A stretch of 64,000 nucleotides of DNA from Clostridium tunisiense TJ (GCF_000300195.1 NZ_AMQH01000019.1:62001-126000); one strand, 5' to 3'. Numbered from the stretch's first letter, positions 26,003 through 36,573 are shown. Program-made: numbers and translations. The notes: generated from the letters alone by a model not told the origin.

Positions 26003-29000
26003 ATGGTAACAGAAGATATGTTATTACAAATATTTACTGAAGAAACTAGTGGTAAAAATCATATAAAAGGTCAAAGAATCCTTAATAATGAGCTGGTTTC
26101 ATCAGTAGATATTATTGCAGATGAAGATTTAATTTGTATAACTGGTAATGTGATTTCAGAAAATCTTTTTAATGAGTATAGCACAAAAATTGAGATGAAT
26201 GGAAGAAGTAAGAATTTCATATCAACAGGTTGTACTTGTGCTGATTTTGAGAAAAATGGATATAAAAGTAGCAATTATTGTTGTAAACATTTAGTTGCCA
26301 CCTTCTTTAGTTCTATAGACAATTTAGTTAAGCATCCTTTATTGAGCCATGAAGAGGAGACAAAGAACCTTGCTTATAAGCATAAAGGAAATATATTGTC
26401 TATGCTTTTAGGGGATGAGGAAGACAAAGAAGAGATTAAAATAGAAGTTTACATAAATAAAAGTCAGTGGGATGATGAACTAACAGCTGAGTTTAAAGTG
26501 GGCTTCAGATCTATGGGTTCTAGCGAGTTATATGTAATGAGAGATATTAATCAGTTTTTATTAGCTTGCGATAATAGTTTTCCAGTGACATATAGTAAAA
26601 ATTTTAACTTTTATAGGGATAACCATAAACTTAGCCCAAAGGATAAGAAGCTTATAGATTTTATTAAAATGCTAAAAACCATTGAAGGAAACGGTAAATA
26701 TGGAAATAGAGATAGAAAACCTGTAGTGGAGGGGAAGTACATTAATATTCCTAACTATCTAGTAAGAGAATTTTTCAACACAATAAGAATGCACAGGGTT
26801 TATTTAAATGAAGGTTTTTTCAGTAGAACTACAGAAACTGAAATTCTATTAGAAGCTCCTTTTATAGATTTTGATATAAAAACAATCAAGACTAACTATG
26901 TTCTTAAATCTCCAGGAGGTATGCCTAAGGTCTTAGGCATAAATGATGATGTTTTTCTATATGGAACTACAATATATCTTCCTAATTATGAGTTTTGTTA
27001 TAAAATTAAACCTTACCTTCAAGTATTTAGTGATGATAAGGTAATATCTATTGATATGGCAGAGGAGGATACCATCTTAAGAAAATTAATTCCAAATCTT
27101 AATATGCTATCACCTAAAGTTACTTTAGCAAAGTCTGTAAGAGATAAAATTGTCATGGGAAGTTGTTGTTTTAAATTTTACTTTGATCAGAGGCGAAAAG
27201 ATATCACCGTAACTTTGAAGGTTAAATATGAAACTTATGAGTTTAATATATTAGAAGATTTTACGGAAAAAGTAATATATAGAGATCATAAAAGCGAAGC
27301 ACAAGTTATTGGAACTATTAAAAGGCTAGGATTTGAGGAGATAAGAGGAAAGTTTTATTTTAGAAGAGGTGAAGATTACATATTCAACTTTTTTAAAAGT
27401 GAGGTGCACAAGCTTCAAGAAATAGGAGAGGTTTACTATTCTGAAAATTTCAAAGGTATAAAATCAATTGGAACAAAAGGAATAAACGCAGTTATAAGCT
27501 CAGGAAAGCATAACTACTTTGAGATGGACTTTCAAATTGGAAATGTGGATTCAAAAGAAACTACTAAAATTCTTAGAGCTTTTAGAGATAACCTTAAATA
27601 CTACAAATTAAAAACTGGAGAATACTTAGACTTAGAAGAATTAGAAATGAATAAGTTTTTAAAATTGTTAGATAGCTTATCAGAAGATAATATAGAGAAC
27701 AATAAATTAGAGATTACTAAAAATAAAGCACTTTATTTGGAAACTTATTTAGAAGAAAATTCTATTAGATATATAAAAGGAAAATCAAAATTAAAGGAAA
27801 TAACAGAGAAAATAAAAAAAATTGATAAATTAGAGTTTAAGGAAGTTACAGACTTAAAGGGAACCTTAAGAGAGTATCAAAAGGTAGGATATAATTGGCT
27901 CAAGACTTTAGAATACTTAGGTTTTGGGGGAATTTTAGGAGATGAAATGGGGCTAGGGAAAACTTTCCAAACCATTGCATACGTGGCCTCTTGTAAAAAA
28001 ACTAAAGCTTTAATTATTACACCAACATCCTTGGTGTACAATTGGGTGGAGGAGTTTGAAAAATTCGCTCCGAACTGCAAAGTTGTTGCTATAAGTGGAA
28101 CAAAAGGTGAAAGAGAGCTGATAATTGAAAACTTAGAGCAGTTTGATGTTGCTATAACTAGCTATAATCTTTTAAAGAGAGATTTGCAGTCCTACAATAA
28201 AATAGAATTTTATAATGTAATACTAGATGAAGCTCAAAATATAAAAAATGCCAATTCTCAAAATGCCAGGGCTGTTAAGGAAATCAAAGGGAAGAATAGA
28301 TTTGCGCTGACAGGGACACCTATTGAAAATTCCCTTATGGAATTATGGTCTATATTCGATTTTGTTATGCCAGGATACTTATATGATGAAAAGCGATTTA
28401 GTGTGAGATATCATAAAAAACTTAAAGAAGGACCTGAGATTTTAGAAGAACTAAGAAAACTAGTTAACCCCTTCATACTAAGACGAAGAAAAAGTGATGT
28501 TATTAAGGAGTTGCCTGAAAAGATAGAGAAAACCATTAGGGTTAGTTTAAATGAAGAGCAAAAAAAAATTTATAAAGTTTATGCTGGGTATGCCATGGAA
28601 TTAATTGAAAAGAAAGTAAGAAATGAAGAATTTGAAACTAGTAAAATTGAAATACTTTCGTACATTACTAAGCTAAGACAAATCTGTCTTGATCCCAAGG
28701 TACTGATGAGTGATTATACGGGAGAAAGTGGAAAGGTAGAGGCCTTGGTTGAATTACTTCACAAGAGTATAGGAGGAGGACATAGAGTACTGGTGTTTTC
28801 GCAATTCACCTCTGTATTAAAAAATATTGGGTCAAGGATATCTAGCGAAGGTATAACTTATAGCTATTTAGATGGGGCAGTACCCTTAGAAAAAAGAATG
28901 GATATGGTAAAAAACTTTAATGAGGGAGAAAATTCTGTATTCCTTATAAGTTTAAAGGCTGGAGGTACAGGGCTAAATTTAACTTCAGCAGATATAGTAA

Positions 29001-29257
29001 TTCATTTTGATCCTTGGTGGAATCCTGCTGTAGAAGACCAAGCTACGGATAGAGCACATAGAATAGGGCAAGAGAATGTGGTAGAGGTGATAAAAATCAT
29101 AGCAAAAGGTACTATTGAGGAAAAAATTCTTCAGCTTCAGGAGGAGAAGAAAAAATTAATATCTGAACTTATGGGAGATGAGTTTTCAAGTGGAGAAGGG
29201 TTTTCTGCTTTAAGTGAAGGAGAGATTTTAGAGCTGTTCCAGGTACAAAGCAAATAA
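26003..29257 (+). CDS. SNF2-family helicase with SWIM zinc finger
   Basis: 1084 residues. An N-terminal SWIM-type zinc finger (CTCADFE ... CCKH, about 76-95) is followed by a long bacterial SNF2-associated region and the ATPase core: Walker A GDEMGLGKT at about 646-654, motif II DEAQ at about 741, GTPIENSLMELWS motif III, and the C-terminal helicase lobe with VFSQFT, SLKAGGTGLNLT, FDPWWNPAVEDQATDRAHRIGQ. Such proteins are double-stranded DNA translocases that remodel protein-DNA complexes; the exact role in Clostridium is unknown. AAGGAGA precedes ATG 26003. No restriction or defence genes are adjacent, so it is most likely a housekeeping type. The terminator is at 29259-29293. Confidence 0.93.
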   Translation: MVTEDMLLQIFTEETSGKNHIKGQRILNNELVSSVDIIADEDLICITGNVISENLFNEYSTKIEMNGRSKNFISTGCTCADFEKNGYKSSNYCCKHLVATFFSSIDNLVKHPLLSHEEETKNLAYKHKGNILSMLLGDEEDKEEIKIEVYINKSQWDDELTAEFKVGFRSMGSSELYVMRDINQFLLACDNSFPVTYSKNFNFYRDNHKLSPKDKKLIDFIKMLKTIEGNGKYGNRDRKPVVEGKYINIPNYLVREFFNTIRMHRVYLNEGFFSRTTETEILLEAPFIDFDIKTIKTNYVLKSPGGMPKVLGINDDVFLYGTTIYLPNYEFCYKIKPYLQVFSDDKVISIDMAEEDTILRKLIPNLNMLSPKVTLAKSVRDKIVMGSCCFKFYFDQRRKDITVTLKVKYETYEFNILEDFTEKVIYRDHKSEAQVIGTIKRLGFEEIRGKFYFRRGEDYIFNFFKSEVHKLQEIGEVYYSENFKGIKSIGTKGINAVISSGKHNYFEMDFQIGNVDSKETTKILRAFRDNLKYYKLKTGEYLDLEELEMNKFLKLLDSLSEDNIENNKLEITKNKALYLETYLEENSIRYIKGKSKLKEITEKIKKIDKLEFKEVTDLKGTLREYQKVGYNWLKTLEYLGFGGILGDEMGLGKTFQTIAYVASCKKTKALIITPTSLVYNWVEEFEKFAPNCKVVAISGTKGERELIIENLEQFDVAITSYNLLKRDLQSYNKIEFYNVILDEAQNIKNANSQNARAVKEIKGKNRFALTGTPIENSLMELWSIFDFVMPGYLYDEKRFSVRYHKKLKEGPEILEELRKLVNPFILRRRKSDVIKELPEKIEKTIRVSLNEEQKKIYKVYAGYAMELIEKKVRNEEFETSKIEILSYITKLRQICLDPKVLMSDYTGESGKVEALVELLHKSIGGGHRVLVFSQFTSVLKNIGSRISSEGITYSYLDGAVPLEKRMDMVKNFNEGENSVFLISLKAGGTGLNLTSADIVIHFDPWWNPAVEDQATDRAHRIGQENVVEVIKIIAKGTIEEKILQLQEEKKKLISELMGDEFSSGEGFSALSEGEILELFQVQSK

Positions 29258-29258
29258 G

Positions 29259-29293
29259 AAGCATAGCCACTAAAAGGGCTATGCTTTTATTTT
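29259..29293. terminator. terminator after the SNF2 gene
   Basis: AAGCATAGCC (29259-29268) pairs with GGCTATGCTT (29277-29286), followed by TTATTTT. The convergent gene on the minus strand ends at 29301. Confidence 0.8.
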
Positions 29294-29300
29294 AAACTAT

Positions 29301-30635
29301 TTATTTAGCTACATTTCCAGCAACATTTACTGCATCCCAAGTTCTAGCAAAGGGAGGAGCATAGCATAAATCTAACATTCCAAGTTGTTCAGTAGTCATG
29401 TTATTAAATATGGCTGTTGCTATTACATCTACTCTTAATACGGCATCATCTTTACCTATAATCTGTCCACCTAGAATTACTTTGGTATTCGGATCATAAA
29501 TTAGTTTTATATAGAGGTCACATTGACCAGGATAATAGCTAGTTTGATTTTTTTCTTCGATGAAAATAGTTTTATAGGGAATATTATTTTTAATAGCTTC
29601 ATTTTCAGATATACCTGTCCGTGCAGCTTCTAAATCCATAACCTTAATAGCTCCAGAGCCTAAAGTTCCTTGAAAATAGTTTTTTTTGCCAGCTAGGTTT
29701 TCACCTACAATTCTTCCAATCTTGTTAGCAGTAGTTGCAAGAGGAATGTAAATGTTATCCTTCCTAACTAAGTGATATACACTAGCACAATCTCCAGCAG
29801 CATAAATATCTTTTATGTTAGTTTCACCATAATTATCTATAATTAAAGCACCATTTCTAAGCATTTCAAAGCCTACATCCTTAAGAAAAGCAGTGTTTGG
29901 TCTAACTCCAGTGCAAATTATTACCAAATCAGCGGAATAACTTCCTTTATCAGTTACAACTTCACGTACCTTACCCTCACCTTCTAATTGCTTTACCATT
30001 TCTTTAAGGTGTAAGTCTACACCGTGATTAATTAGTGCTTCTTCCATAATATCTGTAATTTCCTTATCGAAGGAATCAGGAAGTACCCTAGCATCTAGTT
30101 GAATTAAGCGGCAGTTCTTTCCTAATTTTTTCATAGCTTCTGCAGCTTCTATTCCAATATATCCAGCACCAATTATTACTACATTTTTAACTTCTTCCTT
30201 TTTAAGTTGTTCTTTTATAGCTATGCCATCCTCAAACTCTTTCAAAGTAAACACGTTTTCAAGGTTAACATTTTCAATTGGGGGGATAACAGGACTAGCT
30301 CCAGTGGCAATCATTAATCTATCAAAATTATCTTGAAATTCCTTACCAGTGTTCAGGTCTACAACTTTTAAAGTTTTATTATTCACATCAATATTTAACA
30401 CTTCATGTTTTATATTAACTTCTATGCCATTTTCCTTGAATTCTTCCTTGGTTCTAGCTATCATCACTTCAGGATCTGTGAAAAAATCCCCTAGAAAGTA
30501 TGGAAGACCACATGCGCCCCATGAAACCACTTCAGTTCTTTCATAAACTATTATATCAGCATTCTTATTAATTCGTTTTGCTTTTGCAGCTGCACTCATT
30601 CCAGCAGCAACTCCACCTATTATAACAATTCTCAT
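29301..30635 (-). CDS. CoA-disulfide reductase / NADH oxidase-like flavoprotein
   Basis: 444 residues of the pyridine nucleotide-disulfide oxidoreductase class with a single redox Cys. The FAD fold is RIVIIGGVAAGMSAAAKAKR at 2-21; Cys42 in SWGACGLPYF is the active-site thiol that forms a mixed CoA disulfide or sulfenic acid. NAD(P)H fold at VVIIGAGYIGIEAAEAM, FAD motif IYAAGDCASV, and the C-terminal dimerisation domain with YYPGQCDLYIKLI and CYAPPFARTWDAVN. Choice between CoA-disulfide reductase and H2O-forming NADH oxidase cannot be made from sequence alone. SD AAGGAGG is upstream on the minus strand. No C-terminal rhodanese domain. Confidence 0.88.
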   Translation of the reverse strand: MRIVIIGGVAAGMSAAAKAKRINKNADIIVYERTEVVSWGACGLPYFLGDFFTDPEVMIARTKEEFKENGIEVNIKHEVLNIDVNNKTLKVVDLNTGKEFQDNFDRLMIATGASPVIPPIENVNLENVFTLKEFEDGIAIKEQLKKEEVKNVVIIGAGYIGIEAAEAMKKLGKNCRLIQLDARVLPDSFDKEITDIMEEALINHGVDLHLKEMVKQLEGEGKVREVVTDKGSYSADLVIICTGVRPNTAFLKDVGFEMLRNGALIIDNYGETNIKDIYAAGDCASVYHLVRKDNIYIPLATTANKIGRIVGENLAGKKNYFQGTLGSGAIKVMDLEAARTGISENEAIKNNIPYKTIFIEEKNQTSYYPGQCDLYIKLIYDPNTKVILGGQIIGKDDAVLRVDVIATAIFNNMTTEQLGMLDLCYAPPFARTWDAVNVAGNVAK

Positions 30636-30755
30636 AGTTAAGCCTCCTTCTTATGTGTTAATAGTAAATTAAATACAAGGATAATTTTACCTTAAAGTTA
30701 CCTTTTTAACCAGGTTTTAATTAATAATTAAAGTAAACTTGACAAATGTAGATAA

Positions 30756-31001
30756 TTATTTTATTTCAGCATGTTCTATGCCTTTAGTGTCAATTTTGTA
30801 ATTGCCTCTATCCGATTGTTTTTTTATAAACCCTTTTTTAATTAAATCTTCAAGACATAGTTTTAAAGTTCTAATGTGTTCTTTGTTATCAGAAAGATTA
30901 AGAGCTAATCTAATTTTAGTTAGACTTTGTGGTGATGAGTCTCTGCTTTCATAAAGATAGTTTAAAACCTTGTCCTCAGTTTCTTTTATAGTAATTTTCA
31001 T
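30756..31001 (-). CDS. small winged-helix-like protein, function unknown
   Basis: 81 residues. The pattern of three helices and a C-terminal beta hairpin (VLNYLYESR, LTKIRLALNL, TLKLCLEDLIKKGFIKKQ, then GNYKIDTKG) is that of a winged helix-turn-helix, so it may bind DNA. AAGGAGG stands 6 bases before the ATG on the minus strand, which makes expression likely. It lies between the flavoprotein gene (same strand, 120 bases downstream) and the divergent DinG-like gene. Possible target genes are unknown. Confidence 0.65.
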   Translation of the reverse strand: MKITIKETEDKVLNYLYESRDSSPQSLTKIRLALNLSDNKEHIRTLKLCLEDLIKKGFIKKQSDRGNYKIDTKGIEHAEIK

Positions 31002-31191
31002 AGAAGTCCTCCTTATAAGTGTATTTATTCATGGTACATAATTATACTACATAATTTACCAATTACAAAGTGCAATATAAATATAACTTTACCAAAGAAG
31101 AAAAATTTATTAAACTATATATGAAATTTGTAAATAATAAGTTTATAACAAAGAACTATGAATTCTAATAATAGACAAAGGTGTGGTATTT

Positions 31192-34100
31192 ATGAACCCC
31201 CATTCGTTACTTCAAAATGTAATATTTTTAGATATAGAAACTACGGGAATAGATCCTTATAAGGATAGAATAATAGAAATAGGTGCAGTAAAGGTTAAAG
31301 ATAATGAAGTAATTAAATTTAATATTTTAGTGAATCCAGAAAGAGAAGTGCCCTTAAATATATTTGATTTATGTAAAGGAATAAGAATAGAGGATCTTGA
31401 GAACTCTTGTACCATAGATGTGGCAATGAAAAAGTTACTAGGATTCATTGAAGATTTCCCATTAGTGTGTCACAATGCAACCTTTGAAAAGAGTTTTTTA
31501 AAGGTTGAAAATGAGTTTTTGGACTCTATGGAACTTGTAGCGATTCTTTATCCTGAACTACCAGAATTCAGTCTTCAATATCTGATGAAGAAGTTTTTGC
31601 CTTATCCTAAAGAAGAAAATCACAGGGCATTAAGTGACGCAGAAGAAACCATGGAGGTTTTAAACTGTGTATTAAGCAAGCTTTATATAGAGAATGGTTA
31701 TGCACTTCCAATGAGCATTTTAGAATTGGAGAACTGGAAGTGGTATAAATACTTAACTAACTTAAAAGCTGAATATGTTGATCGTTTTGTTAAGAGTAAA
31801 CCAAAGGTCAGCTCCAAGGTAATTTCAAAACAATATATAAATTTTGCTTTAAAGGACTATGAAAAGCTCTTTGCAAATTTGGATATATGGAGGAGAAGTG
31901 GTAAAGCTTATACTGAGAGACCTGAGCAAATACAAGGATCAAAGCATATGAGGAGAGGACTTCAGGAAGGCAATATCACCATAATGGAGGCTCCAACGGG
32001 CTTAGGTAAAAGCTTGGCGTATATATTGCCCTCAGCAATATATACTTATTTAAATAGAGATAAAGATGAAGAGAAAGTGGTAATTTCAACTAATACCAAG
32101 GGTTTGCAAGCTCAGTTAGTTGAAAAGGATATCCCAAATCTTCTAGAAGCTTTAAATTTAAGTCAAGAGGTTAAACATACTTTGATAAAAGGAAAGGGAA
32201 ATTATTTTTGCCTAGAGAGATTTTTAGAAATAGAATACCCTAAAGACATTAATACTCTACTTGGATATATTTATATTAAAAGATATATAAGAGAAAAGGG
32301 ATTAGGGGATATTGAACTAATAAACTTTGCAATAAGAAAAGCTTTTAACTTGGAATCCTTAATTCTGCAGTGCAATTGTGATGGAGAATTTTGTGATGTG
32401 AATACTTGTAGGTTTAAAGAAGAATGCTATTATGCAGGGAAAGTCAAGGAACTTAAAGAAGCCCAACTGGTGGTGGTAAATCATTCTCTTTTATTAAAAT
32501 GGCCTTATAAAGGGATTCTTCCAATAAAAAATATAGTAGTAGATGAAGCACACAATCTTTCAAAGGAGGCTTTTGATGCTTTTGAAAATACTTTAGTGTC
32601 AGATGAATTGGTAAGGTATTTAGAAGAGGTCTATGATAAAGAAAATAAAACGGGATATTTGTTTTATCTTATTAAAAAAGGTAATGTTAAAAGTTTGCCT
32701 ATGGAGGACATAGAGAGAAACCTTAAAGTTTGCTATAAAAGCATATACATGGTAAAGGAGAGTTTTGAAAGACACATAGCCCAGTTCAATATTTATATGG
32801 AATATAACCTAAAAGAACAATTGGAAGTTAATGATTATAAATACAGAGAGATAAATAGTTGTTTGGGACAGCTTAAAGAAAATTTAATTACTTTAAATAT
32901 ATATTTAGATAAAGCAATAGGACTTTTGAAAGAGATTTCCAATCTTGAACGAGATAAAAGATTAAAGATTTTAGTGGAAAAAGTAGAAGGAATTAATGGA
33001 TACATTTCTCTAGTAGAAGATATGATAGATCAAAAAAAGAAAGATTACTGCTACTACTTTGAAGTAGAACGGAATATAAAGTGGTGGAAAATATCAAGTA
33101 TTCCTTTGGATGTATCTAGGATTTTTTATGATAAGGTTTTAAGTGAAGTGAGAAGTTGCTCTTTTATCTCAGCAACATTAGCTACTGACAGAGGATATGG
33201 TAGATTTAGGGCAACCCTAGGTATTGATATAGCAAAATCTCAAAATAAAAAAATAATAGAAGTTGAGCCTGTGAAACCTGTGTTTAACTACAGTAAAAGA
33301 AGTGCTATTTATGCACCAGATATTTTATGCGGAGAGGAAATGGAAGCTTTTATCCCTAAGATGAAGGAATTTGTTTTACAACTATTAAAGAATACACAAG
33401 GAAATATATTAATACTTTTTACAAGCAAAAAAAGACTGAACGCATTTAAACGGGAAGCAGGCATTGAACTTAATAATTTGGGCATAAGGATATTACAAAA
33501 TAAAAGGGAAATTGAGAAACTTAAAGCTAGAGATCATAGATATATTTTTCTTGGATCAAAAGGTTTTTTTGAAGGTGTAGATATTCCAGGAGATGTGATG
33601 ACTAATGTGATATTAGATAAGTTGCCCAATATAAATAGTAATGAACCCTTTTTTCAAGCACTGATAGAAAGTGAGATAAACAAAGGCAAAACTTATTGGC
33701 AAGCCTATGAAAATATTAATTTTCCAATTGTGTCCATTGACTTAAAACAAATTTATGGAAGATTAATAAGAACAGAATATGATTATGGTGCTTTATTCAT
33801 TTTAGATAAATTTAACAATAGTAGCACTAAAAATACTACAGTTAACAAAGTGGAGAAACTTCTTCATGGAGTTCCTATTATTAGGGGAGACTTAAAGAAT
33901 ACCTTTAGAGATTTAAGAATTAAAACACTCCGATGGAAGACTATGAATTTATTCAAAATTTTAGGAGAAGTTAAGGATGAATTAAAAGAGGAAATTAGGT
34001 TAAGCAAATGTAAAAATGAGTTAAACAACATAAAACATATTGAGAAATATTTTGAATCATATTTAAGCAGAGAGTATGAAAAAAGGAAACTATTTTGGGA

Positions 34101-34209
34101 TGTAAACATTGAGTTGGAAGACGAGGTTAAAATAAGAATTAATGGAGAGTATATTGATTTAGGAAACAATAAGGAAAAGATATTTAAGTATTTTAAGGAT
34201 GTACTTTAG
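31192..34209 (+). CDS. DinG-family helicase with N-terminal DEDDh exonuclease
   Basis: 1005 residues from ATG 31192 (AAAGGTG 8 bases upstream; GTG 31183 overlaps that site). N-terminal 3'-5' exonuclease domain of the DnaQ type: FLDIETTG, CHNATFEKSF and HRALSDAEET carry the acidic and His catalytic residues. Then XPD/DinG helicase: Walker A EAPTGLGKS at about 267-275, four cysteines of an iron-sulfur domain (CNCDGEFCDVNTC...C region), DEAH box VVDEAHN, and the C-terminal motif GSKGFFEGVDIPG and QIYGRLIRTEYD. Combines 5'-3' unwinding and exonuclease functions for DNA repair. Terminator 34213-34243. Confidence 0.93.
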   Translation: MNPHSLLQNVIFLDIETTGIDPYKDRIIEIGAVKVKDNEVIKFNILVNPEREVPLNIFDLCKGIRIEDLENSCTIDVAMKKLLGFIEDFPLVCHNATFEKSFLKVENEFLDSMELVAILYPELPEFSLQYLMKKFLPYPKEENHRALSDAEETMEVLNCVLSKLYIENGYALPMSILELENWKWYKYLTNLKAEYVDRFVKSKPKVSSKVISKQYINFALKDYEKLFANLDIWRRSGKAYTERPEQIQGSKHMRRGLQEGNITIMEAPTGLGKSLAYILPSAIYTYLNRDKDEEKVVISTNTKGLQAQLVEKDIPNLLEALNLSQEVKHTLIKGKGNYFCLERFLEIEYPKDINTLLGYIYIKRYIREKGLGDIELINFAIRKAFNLESLILQCNCDGEFCDVNTCRFKEECYYAGKVKELKEAQLVVVNHSLLLKWPYKGILPIKNIVVDEAHNLSKEAFDAFENTLVSDELVRYLEEVYDKENKTGYLFYLIKKGNVKSLPMEDIERNLKVCYKSIYMVKESFERHIAQFNIYMEYNLKEQLEVNDYKYREINSCLGQLKENLITLNIYLDKAIGLLKEISNLERDKRLKILVEKVEGINGYISLVEDMIDQKKKDYCYYFEVERNIKWWKISSIPLDVSRIFYDKVLSEVRSCSFISATLATDRGYGRFRATLGIDIAKSQNKKIIEVEPVKPVFNYSKRSAIYAPDILCGEEMEAFIPKMKEFVLQLLKNTQGNILILFTSKKRLNAFKREAGIELNNLGIRILQNKREIEKLKARDHRYIFLGSKGFFEGVDIPGDVMTNVILDKLPNINSNEPFFQALIESEINKGKTYWQAYENINFPIVSIDLKQIYGRLIRTEYDYGALFILDKFNNSSTKNTTVNKVEKLLHGVPIIRGDLKNTFRDLRIKTLRWKTMNLFKILGEVKDELKEEIRLSKCKNELNNIKHIEKYFESYLSREYEKRKLFWDVNIELEDEVKIRINGEYIDLGNNKEKIFKYFKDVL

Positions 34210-34212
34210 AAG

Positions 34213-34243
34213 GAAGCTTTATTAGAATAAAGCTTCTTTTTTG
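34213..34243 (+). terminator. Rho-independent terminator after the DinG-like gene
   Basis: GAAGCTTTATT pairs with AATAAAGCTTC in 34213-34236 around a short loop, followed by a run of T. Confidence 0.8.
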
Positions 34244-34515
34244 TATAAAAGAAAGTTTATTTTTATAAAGTTATCAGATTTTTATAAAGAACGAGTAAAA
34301 AAAACAAAAACATTAGAGGGGTAGAAAAAGTTTTCAGGTAATTAATAAAAATTAGAGGCAAGGATTATATTTTTGTTGAACAAAACAATATAACTTATCA
34401 TAAAATATATAAAACCTTTGATTTGGCTAGGACTTATATTATTTGGTCATTTATGGATTCATTAATATATTTTATATATCATTCTGAAGGTTTATTAGAG
34501 GTAGGTGATAGTGTA

Positions 34516-36447
34516 ATGTTTAACATAGGTGAAAAACCCTTTGGGCTGTGTCTGAAAAACACAAGAGAATCAGAGGAACAAATTGGGATTACTCCAGAAG
34601 AAGCTGAGAAGTATTATTTTGACGAAAACTATCAAACTTATTTTGTAGAGTACGTAGGAGATTTGCCAAGTGAAATTAACAATGTGGATTTCGCTCATCT
34701 TTTTAGTACAAACCGGTTTTTTGCGATTCTATTTGTTAAAAAAGGAATGATAAGCGAAGTTCTTAAGAGGTTTCCTCAAATTATAAATCTGGAAAGAAGT
34801 GCTCCTTTTACACTATTTGATTTATATGAAGATGGTAATGTTGCTGATGTAGTGATTAATAGAGGTGATACTACTTTAGATGGTACTGGTGTTATTGTAG
34901 CCATAGTGGGTACTGGAATAGATTACCTAAACCCAAGATTCATGAATTCTGATAATACTACACGAATAATTACAATCTGGGATCAATCCATTAATGAAGG
35001 AAATACTCCACCAGGTCTTGTGTTTGGGACTCAATTTACTAGAGAAAACATAAATGAAGCCATCAAAGCTAGTGAGAGTGGCCAAAATCCTTATGAAGTT
35101 GTAAGTCATAAAGATGAGACTGGATATGGAACTGCGATAGCAGGTATAGTTGGGGGAAGAAATTTAAGGGACATGGATATTATAACTAGCTTTGCACCAA
35201 ACTGTGAATTTATTATTGTAAAACTTAAACCAATAAAAAAGAGCAATGCTGAACTTTGGGGAATAGAGGACTATGAAAACAGTATTTATGATAGCAATGA
35301 TATAGTAGCAGCTTTTAGGTATCTTGATGAAATACAGCAAAGGCTTAGAAGACCATTAGTGGTATATTCAGCAACAGGAACCAACTTAGGTGGTCATGAT
35401 GGTGGTGCAATAGCAGAGAGGTATATAGATAGCATCACAAACAATAGGAATTTCACTTTTGTTACAAGTACAGGAAATCAAGGGGATAGACCAATACATT
35501 TAAGAGGTTCCTTTTCAGAAAGTGATACTAGAAAGGAAGTTCAACTTCAAGTTGGTGAAGAACAAAAAAATTTAAATTTTTTCTTGTATGTTATAGCGCC
35601 CGATCAGGTATCTATAGGAATTATTTCACCAACTGGAGAAAAGGTAGAGAAGGTTAATATTCAGCCTATAAATGGTCAAGAAATAAGCCTTTCACTAGGA
35701 GAGAGCAGAATTACTATACAGTATTTTACAGAAAGGAAAGGACCTGGGGTCAATAGATTAGATCAAAGATTAGATTTTTTTATAAGAAATGCTGTAGGAG
35801 GAATTTGGACAATTATTATTTTTGGAGAATATCTTTTTAATGGAGAATATGATTTGTGGTTAGAACAAAAGCAATTTTTAAAAGAAGGTACTGGGTTCAT
35901 AGGTGCAATACCAAATACAACCTTAATGACACCGGCTACTTCCCAAAATATAATTGTTTGTGCATCATATAATCAGTTAGAGGGGAAAGTGTTTCCTGAG
36001 TCAGGTAAAGGATTTACTAGAGATGGAAGAATCGTACCTACAATTGCAATACCAGGAAAAACCATCAGAACTATAGGAGTAAACAATAAATCTATGGTGG
36101 TAAGTGGCACGGCAGTAGCAGGAGCTATTCTTACTGGAATAGTAACCCTTATGTATCAATGGGGAATAATTCTTGGTAATGATATAAATATATACTATTC
36201 TAAGATAAAAAGTTATCTCATCTCAGCAGCAGAGAGAGAGGAAGGGCAAGTTTATCCAAATATTGAAACAGGATTTGGAGTTCTTAATATAAAGAGGTTA
36301 TTTGAAATTTTAAACCAGGTATCTAGTGAAGAGAGAAGAAAGAGGGAAGTAGCAAGTAAAAAGGTTAAGGGGAGTTTGAAAGGCTTATTTATTTCCATAC
36401 CAAAAGAACTTTGCAGAAGATTAAAAGACAAAATAATTAATGATTAA
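34516..36447 (+). CDS. Csp-type subtilisin-like pseudoprotease (S8 family, all catalytic residues replaced)
   Basis: The frame opens at TTG 34423; ATG 34516 with AGAGGTAGGTG upstream is the best start I see, but the start is uncertain. Layout: N-terminal prodomain (YYFDENYQTYFVEYVGDLP), then the subtilase domain with a large beta insertion, as in the Csp germination proteases of clostridia. In numbering from 34423 the triad positions read Gly163 (VGTGIDY, normally Asp), Tyr235 (TGYGTAIAGI, normally His) and Ala564 (SGTAVA, normally Ser). The oxyanion Asn in STGNQGD remains. It cannot be a protease. C. difficile CspA and CspC are pseudoproteases that signal germinants, so a spore role is likely. 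No other csp gene is nearby. Confidence 0.85.
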   Translation: MFNIGEKPFGLCLKNTRESEEQIGITPEEAEKYYFDENYQTYFVEYVGDLPSEINNVDFAHLFSTNRFFAILFVKKGMISEVLKRFPQIINLERSAPFTLFDLYEDGNVADVVINRGDTTLDGTGVIVAIVGTGIDYLNPRFMNSDNTTRIITIWDQSINEGNTPPGLVFGTQFTRENINEAIKASESGQNPYEVVSHKDETGYGTAIAGIVGGRNLRDMDIITSFAPNCEFIIVKLKPIKKSNAELWGIEDYENSIYDSNDIVAAFRYLDEIQQRLRRPLVVYSATGTNLGGHDGGAIAERYIDSITNNRNFTFVTSTGNQGDRPIHLRGSFSESDTRKEVQLQVGEEQKNLNFFLYVIAPDQVSIGIISPTGEKVEKVNIQPINGQEISLSLGESRITIQYFTERKGPGVNRLDQRLDFFIRNAVGGIWTIIIFGEYLFNGEYDLWLEQKQFLKEGTGFIGAIPNTTLMTPATSQNIIVCASYNQLEGKVFPESGKGFTRDGRIVPTIAIPGKTIRTIGVNNKSMVVSGTAVAGAILTGIVTLMYQWGIILGNDINIYYSKIKSYLISAAEREEGQVYPNIETGFGVLNIKRLFEILNQVSSEERRKREVASKKVKGSLKGLFISIPKELCRRLKDKIIND

Positions 36448-36466
36448 TATTTTAAAATGAACAAAT

Positions 36467-36502
36467 AAAAGCTTCTCTAAAGCCTAAATAGAGAAGCTTT
36501 TT
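36467..36502. terminator. terminator after the pseudoprotease gene
   Basis: AAAAGCTTCTCTA (36467-36479) pairs with TAGAGAAGCTTTT (36489-36501), with a T end on the plus strand and an A run that would serve the minus strand. Confidence 0.85.
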
Positions 36503-36573
36503 AAACTATAATAAGTGTTAAGAAATTACATATAAACTATACGATTTCAAGTATAAGAAATGGTTTAAGTAAA

